Of a stretch of 64,000 nucleotides of DNA, positions 9,155 to 18,598 are shown in pieces. The stretch comes from Allobosea sp. 47.2.35 (GTDB taxonomy: Bacteria > Pseudomonadota > Alphaproteobacteria > Rhizobiales > Beijerinckiaceae): contig NZ_JANLGI010000007.1 of assembly GCF_024655635.1 (NCBI RefSeq), positions 1 through 64,000 on the forward strand, in the 5' to 3' direction. The notes under the pieces were generated by a model. It was not told where the DNA came from. It searched no databases and worked only from the letters and a program-made list of their open reading frames with translations. A program made the position numbers and the translations under genes. Within the stretch, counting starts at the first letter, position 1, and each line of letters opens with the position of its first letter.

Positions 9155-9705
9155 GCGCATCCTCCAAATGGTGGTTGCCGTTGCGTCAATCTGTGCGAAC
9201 AGGAGGCATGGCTTGGCTGCGCAGATTGCTTCACGCTGATTCGGTCCCGCTGCGGACGATGCGGCTCGATGCCGGGCACGCGCTCGATGTCGCGACCCTG
9301 CATCATCATGGCGGCTTCGCCCGTGGCTGGGAGCCTGCCGAGTGCGCGGCGTTGATCGCCGATCCCGCGGTCATGACGGACGGCGTCTTCAGCGGCGGCG
9401 GCAGGCATCCCGAAGGCTTCGTCATCTCCCGCAAGGCCGCCGACGAGGCGGAGATCCTGAGCATCGTCGTCGCGCCCGCCCGTCGCCGCGATGGTTTCGG
9501 CCGCGCCCTGCTCGCCGCACATCTTGCCCGTCTGGCCGAAGAGGGCGCCGCGCAGGTCTTTCTCGAAGTCGAGGAGGGCAACCTGCCGGCAGAGCGGCTC
9601 TACCGCCATTTCGGTTTCCGCGAGGTAGGCCGGCGCAAGGGCTATTACCCCAAGCCCGATGGGACGCGCGCGACCGCGATCGCGATGCGGCTCGATCTTG
9701 CGTGA
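9151..9705 (+). CDS. rimI: Ribosomal protein S18-alanine N-acetyltransferase RimI
   Basis: GNAT enzyme acetylating the N-terminus of ribosomal protein S18 and often other proteins. Recognisable parts are ADEAEILSIVVAPARRRDGFGRALLAAHL (acetyl-CoA motif RRDGFG) and VFLEVEEGNLPAERLYRHFGFREVGRRKGYY, the typical RimI C-terminal half. The GTG at 9151 overlaps the tsaB stop (GTGA); ATG 9208 (MAWLRRLLHADS) is an alternative that sits only one base after AGGAGG, too close for an ideal ribosome site. The first 20 residues are therefore uncertain. Confidence 0.9.
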   Translation: MSASSKWWLPLRQSVRTGGMAWLRRLLHADSVPLRTMRLDAGHALDVATLHHHGGFARGWEPAECAALIADPAVMTDGVFSGGGRHPEGFVISRKAADEAEILSIVVAPARRRDGFGRALLAAHLARLAEEGAAQVFLEVEEGNLPAERLYRHFGFREVGRRKGYYPKPDGTRATAIAMRLDLA

Positions 9706-9786
9706 CAAGCCGGCGCAATCGCGCCATTGACGGCACTCCAGTTTCCACGAGATCGCCGCTTCGCCGATGACCGGACCCGCCTGCGC

Positions 9787-10587
9787 ATGAACGGACTCCG
9801 CATTGGCGCGCTCGCCCGGCTGGTGATGCTGTGCACGGGTACGCTCGGGCTCGTCCTCGCCCAGCTGGTCGTCATGCGAGTCATGCCCTCGCGGCGAGGG
9901 GCCTTGCCGCTGCGCTTCCACCGCCTGACCTGCTGGTGCCTCGGCGTTCGGCGAAAGGTCCAGGGTGCTCCGCCACCGGCCGGAACCGGGGCGCTGATCG
10001 TCGCCAACCACGTCTCCTGGCTCGATATCGGCGTGATCGGCGCCGAGCGCGAGCTCGCCTTCGTCGCCAAGAGCGAGGTCGGCGAATGGCCGGTGGTCGG
10101 CTTCCTCGCCAATCTACAGCGCACGCTCTACATCGACCGGCAGCGCCGCAGTGCGACCGCCGGCATGGCCGCCACCATGGGCGCGCGCATCGCCAATGGC
10201 GAGGAGGTCGTGCTCTTCGCCGAAGGCACGACCGGCGACGGCACGCGCATCCTGCCTTTCCGCTCCTCCCTGCTCGGCGCCGCGCATCAGGCGATGGGCG
10301 ATGCCACGGCGGATGTGACGGTCTATCCGCTGACCCTCACCTATACCGGCTGGCAGGGCCTTCCGGGCGGGCGCGGCGGGCGCGCGTCCCTGGCCTGGTA
10401 TGGCGATACCGAACTCTGGCCGCATCTCAAGCATGTGCTGGAATGCGGCGCGGTCGATGTCGAACTGGTCTGGGGCGAGCCGATCGTGATGGGTCGAAAG
10501 ACCTCGCGCAAGGAAGCGGCGCGGCTGGCCGAAGCATCCGTCCGCAAGGCCCGCCAGCGGGCTGTCACCGGCCGCGCGGAGGCGTGA
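9787..10587 (+). CDS. 1-acyl-sn-glycerol-3-phosphate acyltransferase-like protein
   Basis: PlsC-superfamily acyltransferase. An N-terminal membrane segment ([23 protein letters not shown]) precedes the catalytic NHVSWLD (HX4D, about residue 75) and the FAEGTTGDG substrate-binding block (about residue 145). It is likely to acylate lysophosphatidic acid or another lysolipid at the inner membrane; it could equally be an ornithine-lipid type acyltransferase, since no ornithine-lipid partner gene is adjacent. ATG 9787 preferred; an in-frame TTG exists at 9727. It follows rimI by 81 bp on the same strand. Confidence 0.88.
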   Translation: MNGLRIGALARLVMLCTGTLGLVLAQLVVMRVMPSRRGALPLRFHRLTCWCLGVRRKVQGAPPPAGTGALIVANHVSWLDIGVIGAERELAFVAKSEVGEWPVVGFLANLQRTLYIDRQRRSATAGMAATMGARIANGEEVVLFAEGTTGDGTRILPFRSSLLGAAHQAMGDATADVTVYPLTLTYTGWQGLPGGRGGRASLAWYGDTELWPHLKHVLECGAVDVELVWGEPIVMGRKTSRKEAARLAEASVRKARQRAVTGRAEA

Positions 10588-10693
10588 CACCGGTTGGTCC
10601 GCCGCTTGCTTATCTTGCCCTTGCGCCCTGCGGCCGTTCCCAAGGCGCCCGATCCGCAGTAAAGAATGCGCTTTGGAGACCCGATCCGCACCG

Positions 10694-12064
10694 ATGAAGA
10701 AAGTCCATATCAAGTCTTTCGGCTGCCAGATGAACGTCTATGACGGGCAGCGCATGGCCGATATCCTGAGCCATCAGGGCTATGAGGAGACGGCGACGCC
10801 GGAGGGTGCGGACCTCATCCTGCTCAACACCTGCCATATCCGCGACCGCGCGGTGCAGAAGGTCTATACCGAGCTCGGCAAGCTCCGCGACATCAAGAAG
10901 GCGCAAGGCGCCGAAGGCCAGGAGACGAAGATCGTCGTGGCGGGCTGCGTTGCCCAGGCTGAGGGCGGCGAGATCCAGCGTCGCCAGCCTGCCGTCGATC
11001 TCGTGGTCGGGCCGCAGGCCTATCACCGCCTGCCCGAATTGCTGGCCGAGGCGGGCAAGCGCCGCGTCGTCGATACCGATCTGCCGGTCGAGGACAAGTT
11101 CGGCTTCCTGCCGGCGCCGAAGCGTCAGGCGATCCTGGCGCGCGGCGTCTCGGCCTTCGTCACCGTGCAGGAAGGCTGTGACAAGTTCTGCGCCTTCTGC
11201 GTCGTGCCCTATACGCGCGGCGCCGAGTTCTCGCGGCCGGTCGCGCAGATCATGGCCGAGGTCGAGCGCCTCGCCGAGGCCGGCGTGCGCGACGTCACCC
11301 TGATCGGCCAGAACGTCAACGCCTATCATGGCGAGGGGCCGGACGGCGCGGTCTGGAGCCTGGCGCGCCTGATGCACCGGGTCGCCGCGGTGCCGGGCAT
11401 CGCCCGCATCCGCTATACCACCAGCCATCCCCGCGACATGGACGACGACCTCATCGCCGCCCATCGCGACCTGCCGCAGGTCATGCCTTTCCTGCACCTA
11501 CCGGTGCAGGCGGGTTCGGACCGCATCCTCGCCGCGATGAACCGCAAGCATACTGGCGACGAATACCGCCGCCTGATCGCGCGCATCCGCGACGCCCGGC
11601 CCGATATCGCACTCTCCTCGGATTTCATCGTCGGCTTCCCCGGCGAAACCGATGCCGATTTCGAGGATACGATCCGTCTCGTCGACGAGATCGGCTTCGC
11701 GTCCAGCTATTCCTTCAACTATTCGCCGCGCCCCGGCACGCCGGCGGCCGATCTCGACGCGCAGGTTCCGCGCGAACTGATGAAGGAGCGGCTCTACCGT
11801 TTGCAGGAGCGCATCGAGCATCACCGGCAGGCCTTCAACCGGGCCATGGTCGGACGGACGGTGGATGTCCTCCTGGAAAGAGCGGGACGCTATCCGGGAC
11901 AGCTTGCCGGCAAGTCGCCCTATCTGCAGGCTGTGCAGATCGAGAGCGACGCGAATCAGATCGGCGACATCGTGCGGGTGGTGATCGAGAAGACGAGCAC
12001 GAATTCCCTGTTCGGCCGGCTGGTGGAAGCCGGAGAGACCGATGGAAAGGGGCTGGCCGCTTGA
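10694..12064 (+). CDS. miaB: tRNA-2-methylthio-N6-isopentenyladenosine synthase MiaB
   Basis: Radical-SAM methylthiotransferase converting i6A37 to ms2i6A37 in tRNAs reading UNN codons. The N-terminal UPF0004 domain begins [13 protein letters not shown] with further cluster cysteines in LLNTCHIR and VVAGCVAQ. The radical-SAM triad is CDKFCAFC (C162, C166, C169). A C-terminal TRAM domain follows ([13 protein letters not shown] ... GDIVRVVI). 456 residues, normal length. ATG 10694 is preferred over TTG 10673. The tsaB, Nfu and miaB genes nearby are all related to tRNA A37 modification or its Fe-S supply. Confidence 0.97.
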   Translation: MKKVHIKSFGCQMNVYDGQRMADILSHQGYEETATPEGADLILLNTCHIRDRAVQKVYTELGKLRDIKKAQGAEGQETKIVVAGCVAQAEGGEIQRRQPAVDLVVGPQAYHRLPELLAEAGKRRVVDTDLPVEDKFGFLPAPKRQAILARGVSAFVTVQEGCDKFCAFCVVPYTRGAEFSRPVAQIMAEVERLAEAGVRDVTLIGQNVNAYHGEGPDGAVWSLARLMHRVAAVPGIARIRYTTSHPRDMDDDLIAAHRDLPQVMPFLHLPVQAGSDRILAAMNRKHTGDEYRRLIARIRDARPDIALSSDFIVGFPGETDADFEDTIRLVDEIGFASSYSFNYSPRPGTPAADLDAQVPRELMKERLYRLQERIEHHRQAFNRAMVGRTVDVLLERAGRYPGQLAGKSPYLQAVQIESDANQIGDIVRVVIEKTSTNSLFGRLVEAGETDGKGLAA

Positions 12065-12157
12065 GCGCGCCCGGGCTCATCACCATTTGCCAGGGACGGG
12101 CGCCGGCCTGTCATCAGGCTGAGATTGTTGCGTCCGGTTATGCTGCGAGACGACCCG

Positions 12158-12177
12158 GCCGGGCGCTCCTGCCCGGC
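12158..12177 (+). other. GC-rich hairpin between miaB and phoH
   Basis: GCCGGGC, a 6-nt loop, GCCCGGC. It lies about 95 bp after miaB and 58 bp before phoH, without a T-run. It may slow or terminate miaB transcripts (Rho-dependent) or stabilise the mRNA end. Confidence 0.35.
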
Positions 12178-12235
12178 TGGAATAGGTACCGGAACCGGAT
12201 CATCCGGCTCTCGGACCTGAAGCGAGGCGACGCAT

Positions 12236-13420
12236 TTGGCACAGGCTGATTCGACGCAAAGACCCGATCGGAACCCGCGGCGCGATCTCGCGCCCGCCCG
12301 CCCCGAGGGCGGCGTGCGCGAAAGCGCGGTCCGTGAAGGGCTTTCGGCGACGGAGGTCGTGCTCTCCTTCGACGACAACCGGCTCGCGAGCCTGGTTTTC
12401 GGCCAGTACGATCAGAACCTCGCCCATCTCGAGCGCCGGCTCGGCGTCGTGGTCAGCCCCAACGGCAACCACGTCACGGTGAAGGGCGCCCGCGAGACGG
12501 CCGAGCAGGCCGGGCGCGTGCTGAAGACGCTCTATGCCCGTGCCAAGGCCGGCGCGCCGGTCACGCTCGGCGAGGTCGATGGCGCGATCGAGGAAAGCAA
12601 CGTGCAGCGCTCGCTCTTCCCGACCGCCGATGCCGGCAAGACCTCCTTTGACGCGGTCGTGACCCGCAAGCGCGGGCCGGTCCGGGCGCGCAACGCGGCG
12701 CAGGATGCCTATCTGCGCCAGCTCAAGCGCCACGAACTGGTGCTTGCCGAAGGCCCGGCCGGCACCGGCAAGACCTGGCTTGCGGTCGGCCACGCCGTCT
12801 CGCTGATCGAGCAGGGCGTGGTCGAGCGCATGATCCTGTCGCGCCCGGCCGTCGAAGCCGGCGAGCGCCTCGGCTTCCTGCCCGGCGACATGCGCGAGAA
12901 GGTCGATCCCTATCTGCGCCCGATCTATGACGCGCTGAACGACTTCATGGAGGCGCGCCATGTCGAGCGCGGCCTGCAGACCGGCATGATCGAGATCGCG
13001 CCGCTCGCCTTTATGCGCGGGCGCACCCTCTCCAATGCCGTGGTGCTGCTCGACGAGGCCCAGAACACCACCTCGATGCAGATGAAGATGTTCCTCACCC
13101 GCCTGGGCGAGGGCTCGCGCATGATCATCACCGGCGATCCCTCGCAGATCGACCTGCCACCGGGCCAGCGCTCGGGCCTGATCGAGGCCGTCAAGCTGCT
13201 CAAGGATGTCGAAGGCGTCGGCTATGCCCGCTTCGAGGAGGGCGACGTCGTCCGGCATGATCTGGTGCGACGCATCGTCATGGCCTATGAGAGCGCTGCG
13301 CGCCATGAGCGTGCGGAACGGGAAGAGCGCTTGCGCAATCCCGAGGCGCCCCCGGATCTCAACCGGGAAGGCGACAGCGAAGGGCTGAAGCGGATGTTGG
13401 CGCGGGAGCGGCCGCGATGA
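12236..13420 (+). CDS. ybeZ: PhoH-family ATPase (YbeZ type)
   Basis: Cytoplasmic P-loop ATPase of the PhoH/YbeZ family, a functional partner of the endoribonuclease YbeY. The N-terminal part (residues 35-110) is KH-like (LASLVFGQYDQNLAHLERRLGV). Walker A is GPAGTGKTWLA (about 173-183); the Walker B region is AVVLLDEAQNTTSMQMKMFLTRLG, followed by GDPSQIDLP. 394 residues. The start is TTG at 12236 behind GAGGCG; no earlier or close ATG is in frame. It overlaps ybeY by ATGA, and phoH-ybeY-corC-lnt is a conserved rRNA-processing/envelope operon. Confidence 0.94.
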   Translation: MAQADSTQRPDRNPRRDLAPARPEGGVRESAVREGLSATEVVLSFDDNRLASLVFGQYDQNLAHLERRLGVVVSPNGNHVTVKGARETAEQAGRVLKTLYARAKAGAPVTLGEVDGAIEESNVQRSLFPTADAGKTSFDAVVTRKRGPVRARNAAQDAYLRQLKRHELVLAEGPAGTGKTWLAVGHAVSLIEQGVVERMILSRPAVEAGERLGFLPGDMREKVDPYLRPIYDALNDFMEARHVERGLQTGMIEIAPLAFMRGRTLSNAVVLLDEAQNTTSMQMKMFLTRLGEGSRMIITGDPSQIDLPPGQRSGLIEAVKLLKDVEGVGYARFEEGDVVRHDLVRRIVMAYESAARHERAEREERLRNPEAPPDLNREGDSEGLKRMLARERPR

Positions 13421-13989
13421 AGGATCGACCTCGCGGGCGGCGCTTGGCGCCGCCACCCGAGAAGACGTCTCCGGAGATCCATCTCGACGTCAGGGCGCAG
13501 TCCCGCCGCTGGCATGAGCTCGGCAAGCTGCCGGGCCTGCGCGCCTTGTTGAACGAGGCGCTGGAAGCCGGGATCGCGGTGGCCCCGCGCAAGCCCATGC
13601 CCGGCGCCGAGCTCAGCCTGCTGCTCACCGACGACAAGCGCATCCGCATCGTCAATCGCGACTGGCGCGGCTTCGACAAGGCGACGAACGTGCTCTCCTT
13701 TCCGGCCGCGCCGCCGGAGCGCATCGCGCAGAGCCCGCTGCTGGGCGACATCGTCATCGCCTATGAGACGGTACTGCGCGAGGCGGAGGCCGAATCCAAG
13801 AGCGTGACGGACCATCTGCGCCATCTCGCGATTCACGGCCTGCTTCATCTCCTCGGCGAGGATCACGAGACAGAGGCCGAGGCGCGCCGCATGGAAGCGC
13901 TCGAAGTCGAAGCTCTTGCCCGCCTCGGCGTGGCCGATCCCTATGCCGGTGCCGAGCTCGTCACGGCGCCCGTTCCTTCTTCCGTGTAA
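13417..13989 (+). CDS. ybeY: Endoribonuclease YbeY (rRNA maturation factor)
   Basis: Zinc-dependent single-strand endoribonuclease for 16S rRNA 3'-end maturation and ribosome quality control. The metal site HGLLHLLGEDHE gives His140, His144 and His150. Other family motifs: LNRDWRGFDKATNVLSFP (as VNRDWRGFDKATNVLSFP) and LGDIVIAYETV. 190 residues, with an N-terminal extension of about 20 residues. It starts inside phoH (ATGA overlap), so the two are translationally coupled. Confidence 0.96.
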   Translation: MKDRPRGRRLAPPPEKTSPEIHLDVRAQSRRWHELGKLPGLRALLNEALEAGIAVAPRKPMPGAELSLLLTDDKRIRIVNRDWRGFDKATNVLSFPAAPPERIAQSPLLGDIVIAYETVLREAEAESKSVTDHLRHLAIHGLLHLLGEDHETEAEARRMEALEVEALARLGVADPYAGAELVTAPVPSSV

Positions 13990-14001
13990 GCCCCCACGAT
14001 C

Positions 14002-14991
14002 ATGAGCGACGACAGTCGACAATCCCAGACCGAAACCGCCGGCCGTGGCCTCGGCCACTGGCTCGGCCAGTTCCTTGACCGGCTCGGCCTGCGCGGCGGC
14101 GGCACCGCCCGCGAGGAGATCGTCGAGGCCCTGGCCGAGGAGAACGGCGAACTCGCCGACCTGTCCGCCCAGGAACGCGCGATGCTCACCAATGTGCTGA
14201 GCCTGCGCGAGCGCCGTGTCGGCGATGTCATGATCCCGCGCGCCGATATCGTCGCCGTCCCGGCCGAGGCGACGCTGGACGAGTTGCTCGCGCATTTCCG
14301 CACCGCCGGCCATTCGCGCCTGCCCGTCTTCGACGATACGCTCGATGACCCCCGCGGCATGGTTCATATCCGCGACTTCCTCGAATATATCGCCGAGAAG
14401 GCCCGCCCCGGAGAAAACGGGCCGCCGGACGAGAACGGCAAGCTCGCGATTCCGCACACGCTGTCCGCCGTCGATCTTTCGACGCGCCTGTCCGAGACCA
14501 AGCTGCTGCGACCCGTCCTCTACGTGCCGCCCTCGATGCCGGCGGTCGACCTGCTCGTCCGGATGCAGTCGACCCGCACCCATATCGCGCTCGTCATCGA
14601 CGAATATGGCGGCACCGACGGCCTCGTCTCGATCGAGGACCTGATCGAGATCGTCGTCGGCGATATCGAGGACGAGCATGATCTCGAGGAAACGCCGATC
14701 GTCCCGGCCGGCGAGAACCGCTTCACGGCGGATGCCCGCGCGACGCTGGCCGAGCTCAAGATCGCGACAGGCGTCGATCTCTCGGGCAACGAGATCGCCG
14801 ACGACATCGATACACTGGGCGGGCTGATCGTCACGCTTGCGGGCCGCGTTCCCGCACTGGGAGAGACGGTGAGGGGGCCGGACGGGCTCAGCTTCGAGAT
14901 CCTCGATTCCGATCAGCGCCGCGTGAAGCGCCTGACCATCCATTGTCGCAGCGAACCTGAGGCCGAAGAACCGGCGATGGAGCCGGGTTGA
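14002..14991 (+). CDS. CBS-domain protein of the CorC/HlyC type
   Basis: 329-residue soluble protein with tandem CBS domains (RVGDVMIPRADIVAVP, about 72-87, and LLRPVLYVPPSMPAVDLLVRMQ, about 170-190) and a C-terminal transporter-associated CorC_HlyC domain (about 230-320; GENRFTADARATLAELK). It lacks the membrane DUF21 domain, as CorC does. Proposed roles are in divalent cation efflux; in this operon it always accompanies ybeY and lnt. It is 12 bp after ybeY, and its stop overlaps lnt (TGATG). Confidence 0.93.
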   Translation: MSDDSRQSQTETAGRGLGHWLGQFLDRLGLRGGGTAREEIVEALAEENGELADLSAQERAMLTNVLSLRERRVGDVMIPRADIVAVPAEATLDELLAHFRTAGHSRLPVFDDTLDDPRGMVHIRDFLEYIAEKARPGENGPPDENGKLAIPHTLSAVDLSTRLSETKLLRPVLYVPPSMPAVDLLVRMQSTRTHIALVIDEYGGTDGLVSIEDLIEIVVGDIEDEHDLEETPIVPAGENRFTADARATLAELKIATGVDLSGNEIADDIDTLGGLIVTLAGRVPALGETVRGPDGLSFEILDSDQRRVKRLTIHCRSEPEAEEPAMEPG

Positions 14992-16586
14992 TGGGGCTCT
15001 CCGGCGTCGCGGAAGCCGTCATCCTGGGCTGGGGCTGGCGGAAGCGCCTGATCGCGCTTTTCGCTGGCGCGAGCGGCGCTCTCGCCTTGCCGCCGCTCGA
15101 CCTCTGGCCTGTTATCGTCGTACCGATGACCGTCGCGGTCTGGCTGATCGACGGCGCCGTCGGCACCAGTCTCTGGCGCCGGTTCCGGGCTGCTTTCGCC
15201 GTCGGCTGGTGGTGGGGTTTCGGCTTCTTCCTCGCCGGCCTCTGGTGGCTCGGCGCCGCCTTTCTCGTCGAGGCCGACAAATTCGCCTGGGCGATGCCGC
15301 TCGGCGTTGTCGCCTTGCCGGCCTTTCTCGCCGTCTTCCCGGCCTTCGCCTTCGGCTTCGCCCGCCTGGCCTGGCCCAAGGGCGCCGGGCGCATCCTCGT
15401 GCTTGCCGCGATGCTGGCGCTCAGCGAATGGCTGCGCGGCCATGTCCTGACCGGCTTCCCCTGGAACGTCTATGGCATGATGCTGGCGGGCGAAATTCAT
15501 CTTGCGCAGGCTGCGTCGCTGATCGGGCTCTATGGCCTGACCCTGTTCGCCGTGGCGATCGGCGCGGCTCCGGCGGTGCTTGGAACCGCGGAGACCCCGG
15601 CCGGGCGCCGCCTGCCGCCGCTTCTGGCGCTCGCCGCATTGGCCGGCCTCTTCGCTTTCGGGTACTGGCGCGTGCCGTCCGCTCCCGCGCCGCTCGTGGC
15701 CGGGGTGAAGCTGCGGCTGATGCAGCCCAATCTGCCGCAGGATGCCAAGTTCAATGGCCGCAACGGCGAGGCGATCCTGAACGGCTACCTCGCCCTGAGC
15801 GACCGGGCGACCAGCCCGACCACGCCCGGCCTTCAGAACGTCACGCATCTGATCTGGCCGGAATCGGCCTTTCCCTTCCTGCTCGGCCGCACGCCCGGCG
15901 CCCTGTCGCGCATCGGGACCGTGCTGCCGCCCGACGTGACGCTGATCACCGGCGCGGCGCGGGCCGGCGAGACGCTGCCCGGCGAAAGCCGGCCGCCGAT
16001 CTACAATGCGATCCAGGTGGTCAATGACGAGGGCGTCATCGTCGCCAGCTACGACAAGGTCCATCTCGTTCCCTTCGGCGAGTATCTGCCGCCATTCCTC
16101 GATGCGCTGATCCGCGGTGTCGGCCTGTCGGAATTTGTCTCGATACCCGGCGGGTTTGCGTCGGGAAACGTACGAACGCCGCTTGCAATCAAGGGTCTTC
16201 CGACGGCGGCGCCGCTGATCTGCTACGAGGCGGTGTTCCCGGGCGAGGTCGCCGCGCGCGGCCCTCGCGCCGGCTTCTTCCTGAACCTGACCAATGATGG
16301 CTGGTTCGGCCAGACCAGCGGCCCCTACCAGCATTTCGCTCAGTCGCGGTTGCGCAGCATCGAGGAAGGCTTGCCGTTGGTGCGCGTCGCCAATACCGGC
16401 ATTTCGGCCGTGGTCGACGCCTATGGACGGACGATCGCGAGCCTGCCGCTCGGTGTCGAAGGCGTGCTCGATTCGGGGCTGCCGCGCGCTGGTCCCGTCA
16501 CGCCCTACGCCCGGTTGGGCGATAGCCTCTTTGCTGGGCTTGTGCTTATTTTTCTTGCACTTTCCCGGTTTAGGGTTCGAGAATGA
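14991..16586 (+). CDS. lnt: Apolipoprotein N-acyltransferase
   Basis: Inner-membrane enzyme performing the last step of lipoprotein maturation, N-acylation of the lipid-modified cysteine. Six to eight N-terminal membrane segments (residues 1-215) precede a periplasmic nitrilase-like domain with a complete catalytic triad: E291 (WPESAFPF), K356 (YDKVHLVPFGEYLP) and C411 (LICYEAVFP). 531 residues. ATG 14991 shares the A of the corC stop; a TTG three bases upstream is also in frame. In rhizobia this locus is associated with acid tolerance (actA). Confidence 0.96.
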   Translation: MGLSGVAEAVILGWGWRKRLIALFAGASGALALPPLDLWPVIVVPMTVAVWLIDGAVGTSLWRRFRAAFAVGWWWGFGFFLAGLWWLGAAFLVEADKFAWAMPLGVVALPAFLAVFPAFAFGFARLAWPKGAGRILVLAAMLALSEWLRGHVLTGFPWNVYGMMLAGEIHLAQAASLIGLYGLTLFAVAIGAAPAVLGTAETPAGRRLPPLLALAALAGLFAFGYWRVPSAPAPLVAGVKLRLMQPNLPQDAKFNGRNGEAILNGYLALSDRATSPTTPGLQNVTHLIWPESAFPFLLGRTPGALSRIGTVLPPDVTLITGAARAGETLPGESRPPIYNAIQVVNDEGVIVASYDKVHLVPFGEYLPPFLDALIRGVGLSEFVSIPGGFASGNVRTPLAIKGLPTAAPLICYEAVFPGEVAARGPRAGFFLNLTNDGWFGQTSGPYQHFAQSRLRSIEEGLPLVRVANTGISAVVDAYGRTIASLPLGVEGVLDSGLPRAGPVTPYARLGDSLFAGLVLIFLALSRFRVRE

Positions 16587-16634
16587 TCCCAATTGGAACT
16601 TTTTCGCGCTGGAGGGTGGATTAGCTGCGGCGCC

Positions 16635-16640
16635 TATAAT
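16635..16640 (+). promoter_or_regulatory. Possible -10 element of the XRE regulator gene
   Basis: A consensus TATAAT lies 73 bp upstream of the regulator start in an otherwise GC-rich gap. No good -35 box is found 16-18 bp upstream, so this is only a suggestion, perhaps of an activator-dependent promoter. Confidence 0.3.
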
Positions 16641-16712
16641 AAAGGGACGATTACCGCGCCGACCAGGATGGCGGCTCCTGGTCATGACACTGATGCCTAA
16701 GCAGGGTGAATC

Positions 16713-17126
16713 ATGATCAAGAAGGTCCCGAATCCGATCGATAAGCACGTCGGTAGTCGCGTTCGCATGCGTCGGATGCTCGCGGGCGTCAGCCAGGAGA
16801 AGCTCGGAGAAGCGCTCGGGCTGACCTTCCAGCAGGTCCAGAAATACGAGAAGGGCTCGAACCGCATCAGCGCGAGCCGCCTGCAGCAGATCGCCAAGAT
16901 GCTCGACGTGCCTGTCTCCTTCTTCTTCGACGGTGCGCCGACCGGGGACATGCCGGAACTCGGCTTCGCCGATTCCGCCGCGACGACCTATATCTCCGAA
17001 TTCCTCGCCACCAGCGAAGGCGTGCAGCTGACCAAGGCCTTCACGCGGATCAAGAGCGGTCGCGTGCGCCGCCGGATCATCGATCTCGTCGAGGCCCTGG
17101 CAGAGGAAGACGCTGGAACGGCGTAA
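16713..17126 (+). CDS. XRE-family transcriptional regulator
   Basis: 137 residues. A lambda-repressor-type HTH occupies residues 12-70 (VRMRRMLAGVSQEKLGEALGLTFQQVQKYEKGSNRISASRL), and the C-terminal half (ATTYISEFLATSEGVQLTKAF ... RRIIDLVEAL) is of the type found in alphaproteobacterial regulators with this exact position between lnt and metK. From memory, rhizobial homologues in this position include the low-pH-induced PhrR; that identity is inferred from context only. It has its own gap of 126 bp after lnt, so separate transcription is likely. Confidence 0.92.
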   Translation: MIKKVPNPIDKHVGSRVRMRRMLAGVSQEKLGEALGLTFQQVQKYEKGSNRISASRLQQIAKMLDVPVSFFFDGAPTGDMPELGFADSAATTYISEFLATSEGVQLTKAFTRIKSGRVRRRIIDLVEALAEEDAGTA

Positions 17127-17139
17127 TTTCGCGCTCATT

Positions 17140-17159
17140 TCGTTCGATGTGACGAACGA
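17140..17159. other. Inverted repeat between XRE regulator and metK
   Basis: TCGTTCG-ATGTGA-CGAACGA begins 14 bp after the regulator stop and lies about 125 bp upstream of metK. No T-run follows. It could be an operator (for example for the adjacent regulator) or a weak terminator. No recognisable SAM-riboswitch core was found in the metK leader. Confidence 0.35.
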
Positions 17160-17282
17160 TCTTCCCGATAAGCGGATTTTAGCGCTTGACGGCGAACGCG
17201 TCCGCTGCAATGACGGGCCCTTCGTTTGGCTGGCGTCGCTGCGCCGGCCTTTTCCATGTGCCGATTCAGGGAATCCCCGACC

Positions 17283-18488
17283 GTGTCACGCCAGAATTAC
17301 CTGTTCACCAGCGAGTCCGTCTCGGAGGGGCATCCCGACAAGGTCTGCGACCGTATCTCCGATGAGATCGTCGATCTCTTCTTCAAGGAAGCGGCCAAGG
17401 CGGGCATGGATGCGAGCAAGGTCCGCGTCGCCTGCGAGACGCTGGCGACGACCAATCGCGTCGTCATCGCCGGCGAGGTTCGCACCTCGCTCGACGAGAA
17501 GGCGATGAAGAGCAAGGTCAAGTCGGCCGCCCGCAAGGCGATCAAGGCGATCGGCTACGAGCAGGACGGCTTCCATTGGAAGAAGTGCAAGATCGACGTG
17601 CTGCTGCATCCGCAATCCGCGGATATCGCCGTGGGCGTGGACGAGTCCGGCAACAAGGACGTCGGCGCCGGCGACCAGGGCATCATGTTCGGCTATGCCA
17701 GCCGCGAGACCCCCGAGCTGCTGCCCGCCCCGATCTACTATGCTCACAAGATCCTCGAGACCCTGACGCTCGCCCGCAAGAAGGGCGAGGGCGACGCCGC
17801 CAAGCTCGGCCCGGACGCCAAGAGCCAGGTCACCGTCAAGTACGAGAACGGCAAGCCGGTCGGCGTCACTCAGATCGTGCTCTCCACCCAGCACCTCGAC
17901 GAGACGCTGACCTCGGCGGATGTCCGCAAGATCGTCGAGCCCTATATCCGCCAGGCGCTGCCGGATGGCTGGATCTCCAAGGACACGGTCTGGCACATCA
18001 ACCCGACCGGCAAGTTCGTGATCGGCGGCCCGGACGGTGATGCCGGCCTCACCGGCCGCAAGATCATCGTCGACACCTATGGCGGTGCGGCCCCGCATGG
18101 CGGCGGCGCCTTCTCGGGCAAGGACCCGACCAAGGTCGACCGTTCGGCGGCTTACGCGGCGCGCTACCTCGCCAAGAACGTCGTCGCGGCCAAGCTCGCC
18201 GACCGCGCCACGATCCAGCTCTCCTACGCCATCGGCGTCGCCAAGCCGCTGTCGATCTATGTCGATCTGCACGGCACCGGCAAGGTCGACGAGGCCAAGC
18301 TCGAGGACGTGCTGGGCAAGCTGGTCGATCTCTCGCCGAATGGCATCCGCAACCATCTCGGCCTCAACAAGCCGATCTATGCCAAGACCTCGGCCTACGG
18401 CCATTTCGGCCGCAAGGCCGGCCGTGACGGCTCCTTCTCCTGGGAGAAGACCGACCTGGTCGACGCGCTGAAGAAGGCCGTCGCCTGA
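17283..18488 (+). CDS. metK: S-adenosylmethionine synthetase
   Basis: Makes SAM from methionine and ATP. Signature motifs: [23 protein letters not shown] at the N-terminus, [12 protein letters not shown] (about residue 127-138) and the glycine-rich loop [23 protein letters not shown] (about 274). Start GTG 17283 (read [10 protein letters not shown]) fits the family N-terminus and has AGGGA upstream; ATG 17256 is an in-frame alternative. 401 residues. A strong intrinsic terminator follows. SAM is consumed here by MiaB and TrmB. Confidence 0.96.
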   Translation: MSRQNYLFTSESVSEGHPDKVCDRISDEIVDLFFKEAAKAGMDASKVRVACETLATTNRVVIAGEVRTSLDEKAMKSKVKSAARKAIKAIGYEQDGFHWKKCKIDVLLHPQSADIAVGVDESGNKDVGAGDQGIMFGYASRETPELLPAPIYYAHKILETLTLARKKGEGDAAKLGPDAKSQVTVKYENGKPVGVTQIVLSTQHLDETLTSADVRKIVEPYIRQALPDGWISKDTVWHINPTGKFVIGGPDGDAGLTGRKIIVDTYGGAAPHGGGAFSGKDPTKVDRSAAYAARYLAKNVVAAKLADRATIQLSYAIGVAKPLSIYVDLHGTGKVDEAKLEDVLGKLVDLSPNGIRNHLGLNKPIYAKTSAYGHFGRKAGRDGSFSWEKTDLVDALKKAVA

Positions 18489-18512
18489 TCCTTCAGGCAC
18501 GATCGGACGATC

Positions 18513-18540
18513 AAACCGGGGCGCGAGCCCCGGTTTTTTG
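18513..18540 (+). terminator. Intrinsic terminator of metK
   Basis: A perfect 9-bp stem AACCGGGGC / GCCCCGGTT with a GCGA tetraloop, running into TTTTTT, 25 bp after the metK stop. Confidence 0.92.
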
Positions 18541-18598
18541 TTTGGGCTGTGGCATCGAGGGACTTGATGTCCGCCTGTCGAGCAGCCAAGGCGGGGCC

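Noticed and set aside
17127..17282. SAM riboswitch in the metK leader
   Set aside because: No recognisable SAM-I, SAM-II or SAM/SAH core; only a simple 7-bp dyad is present.
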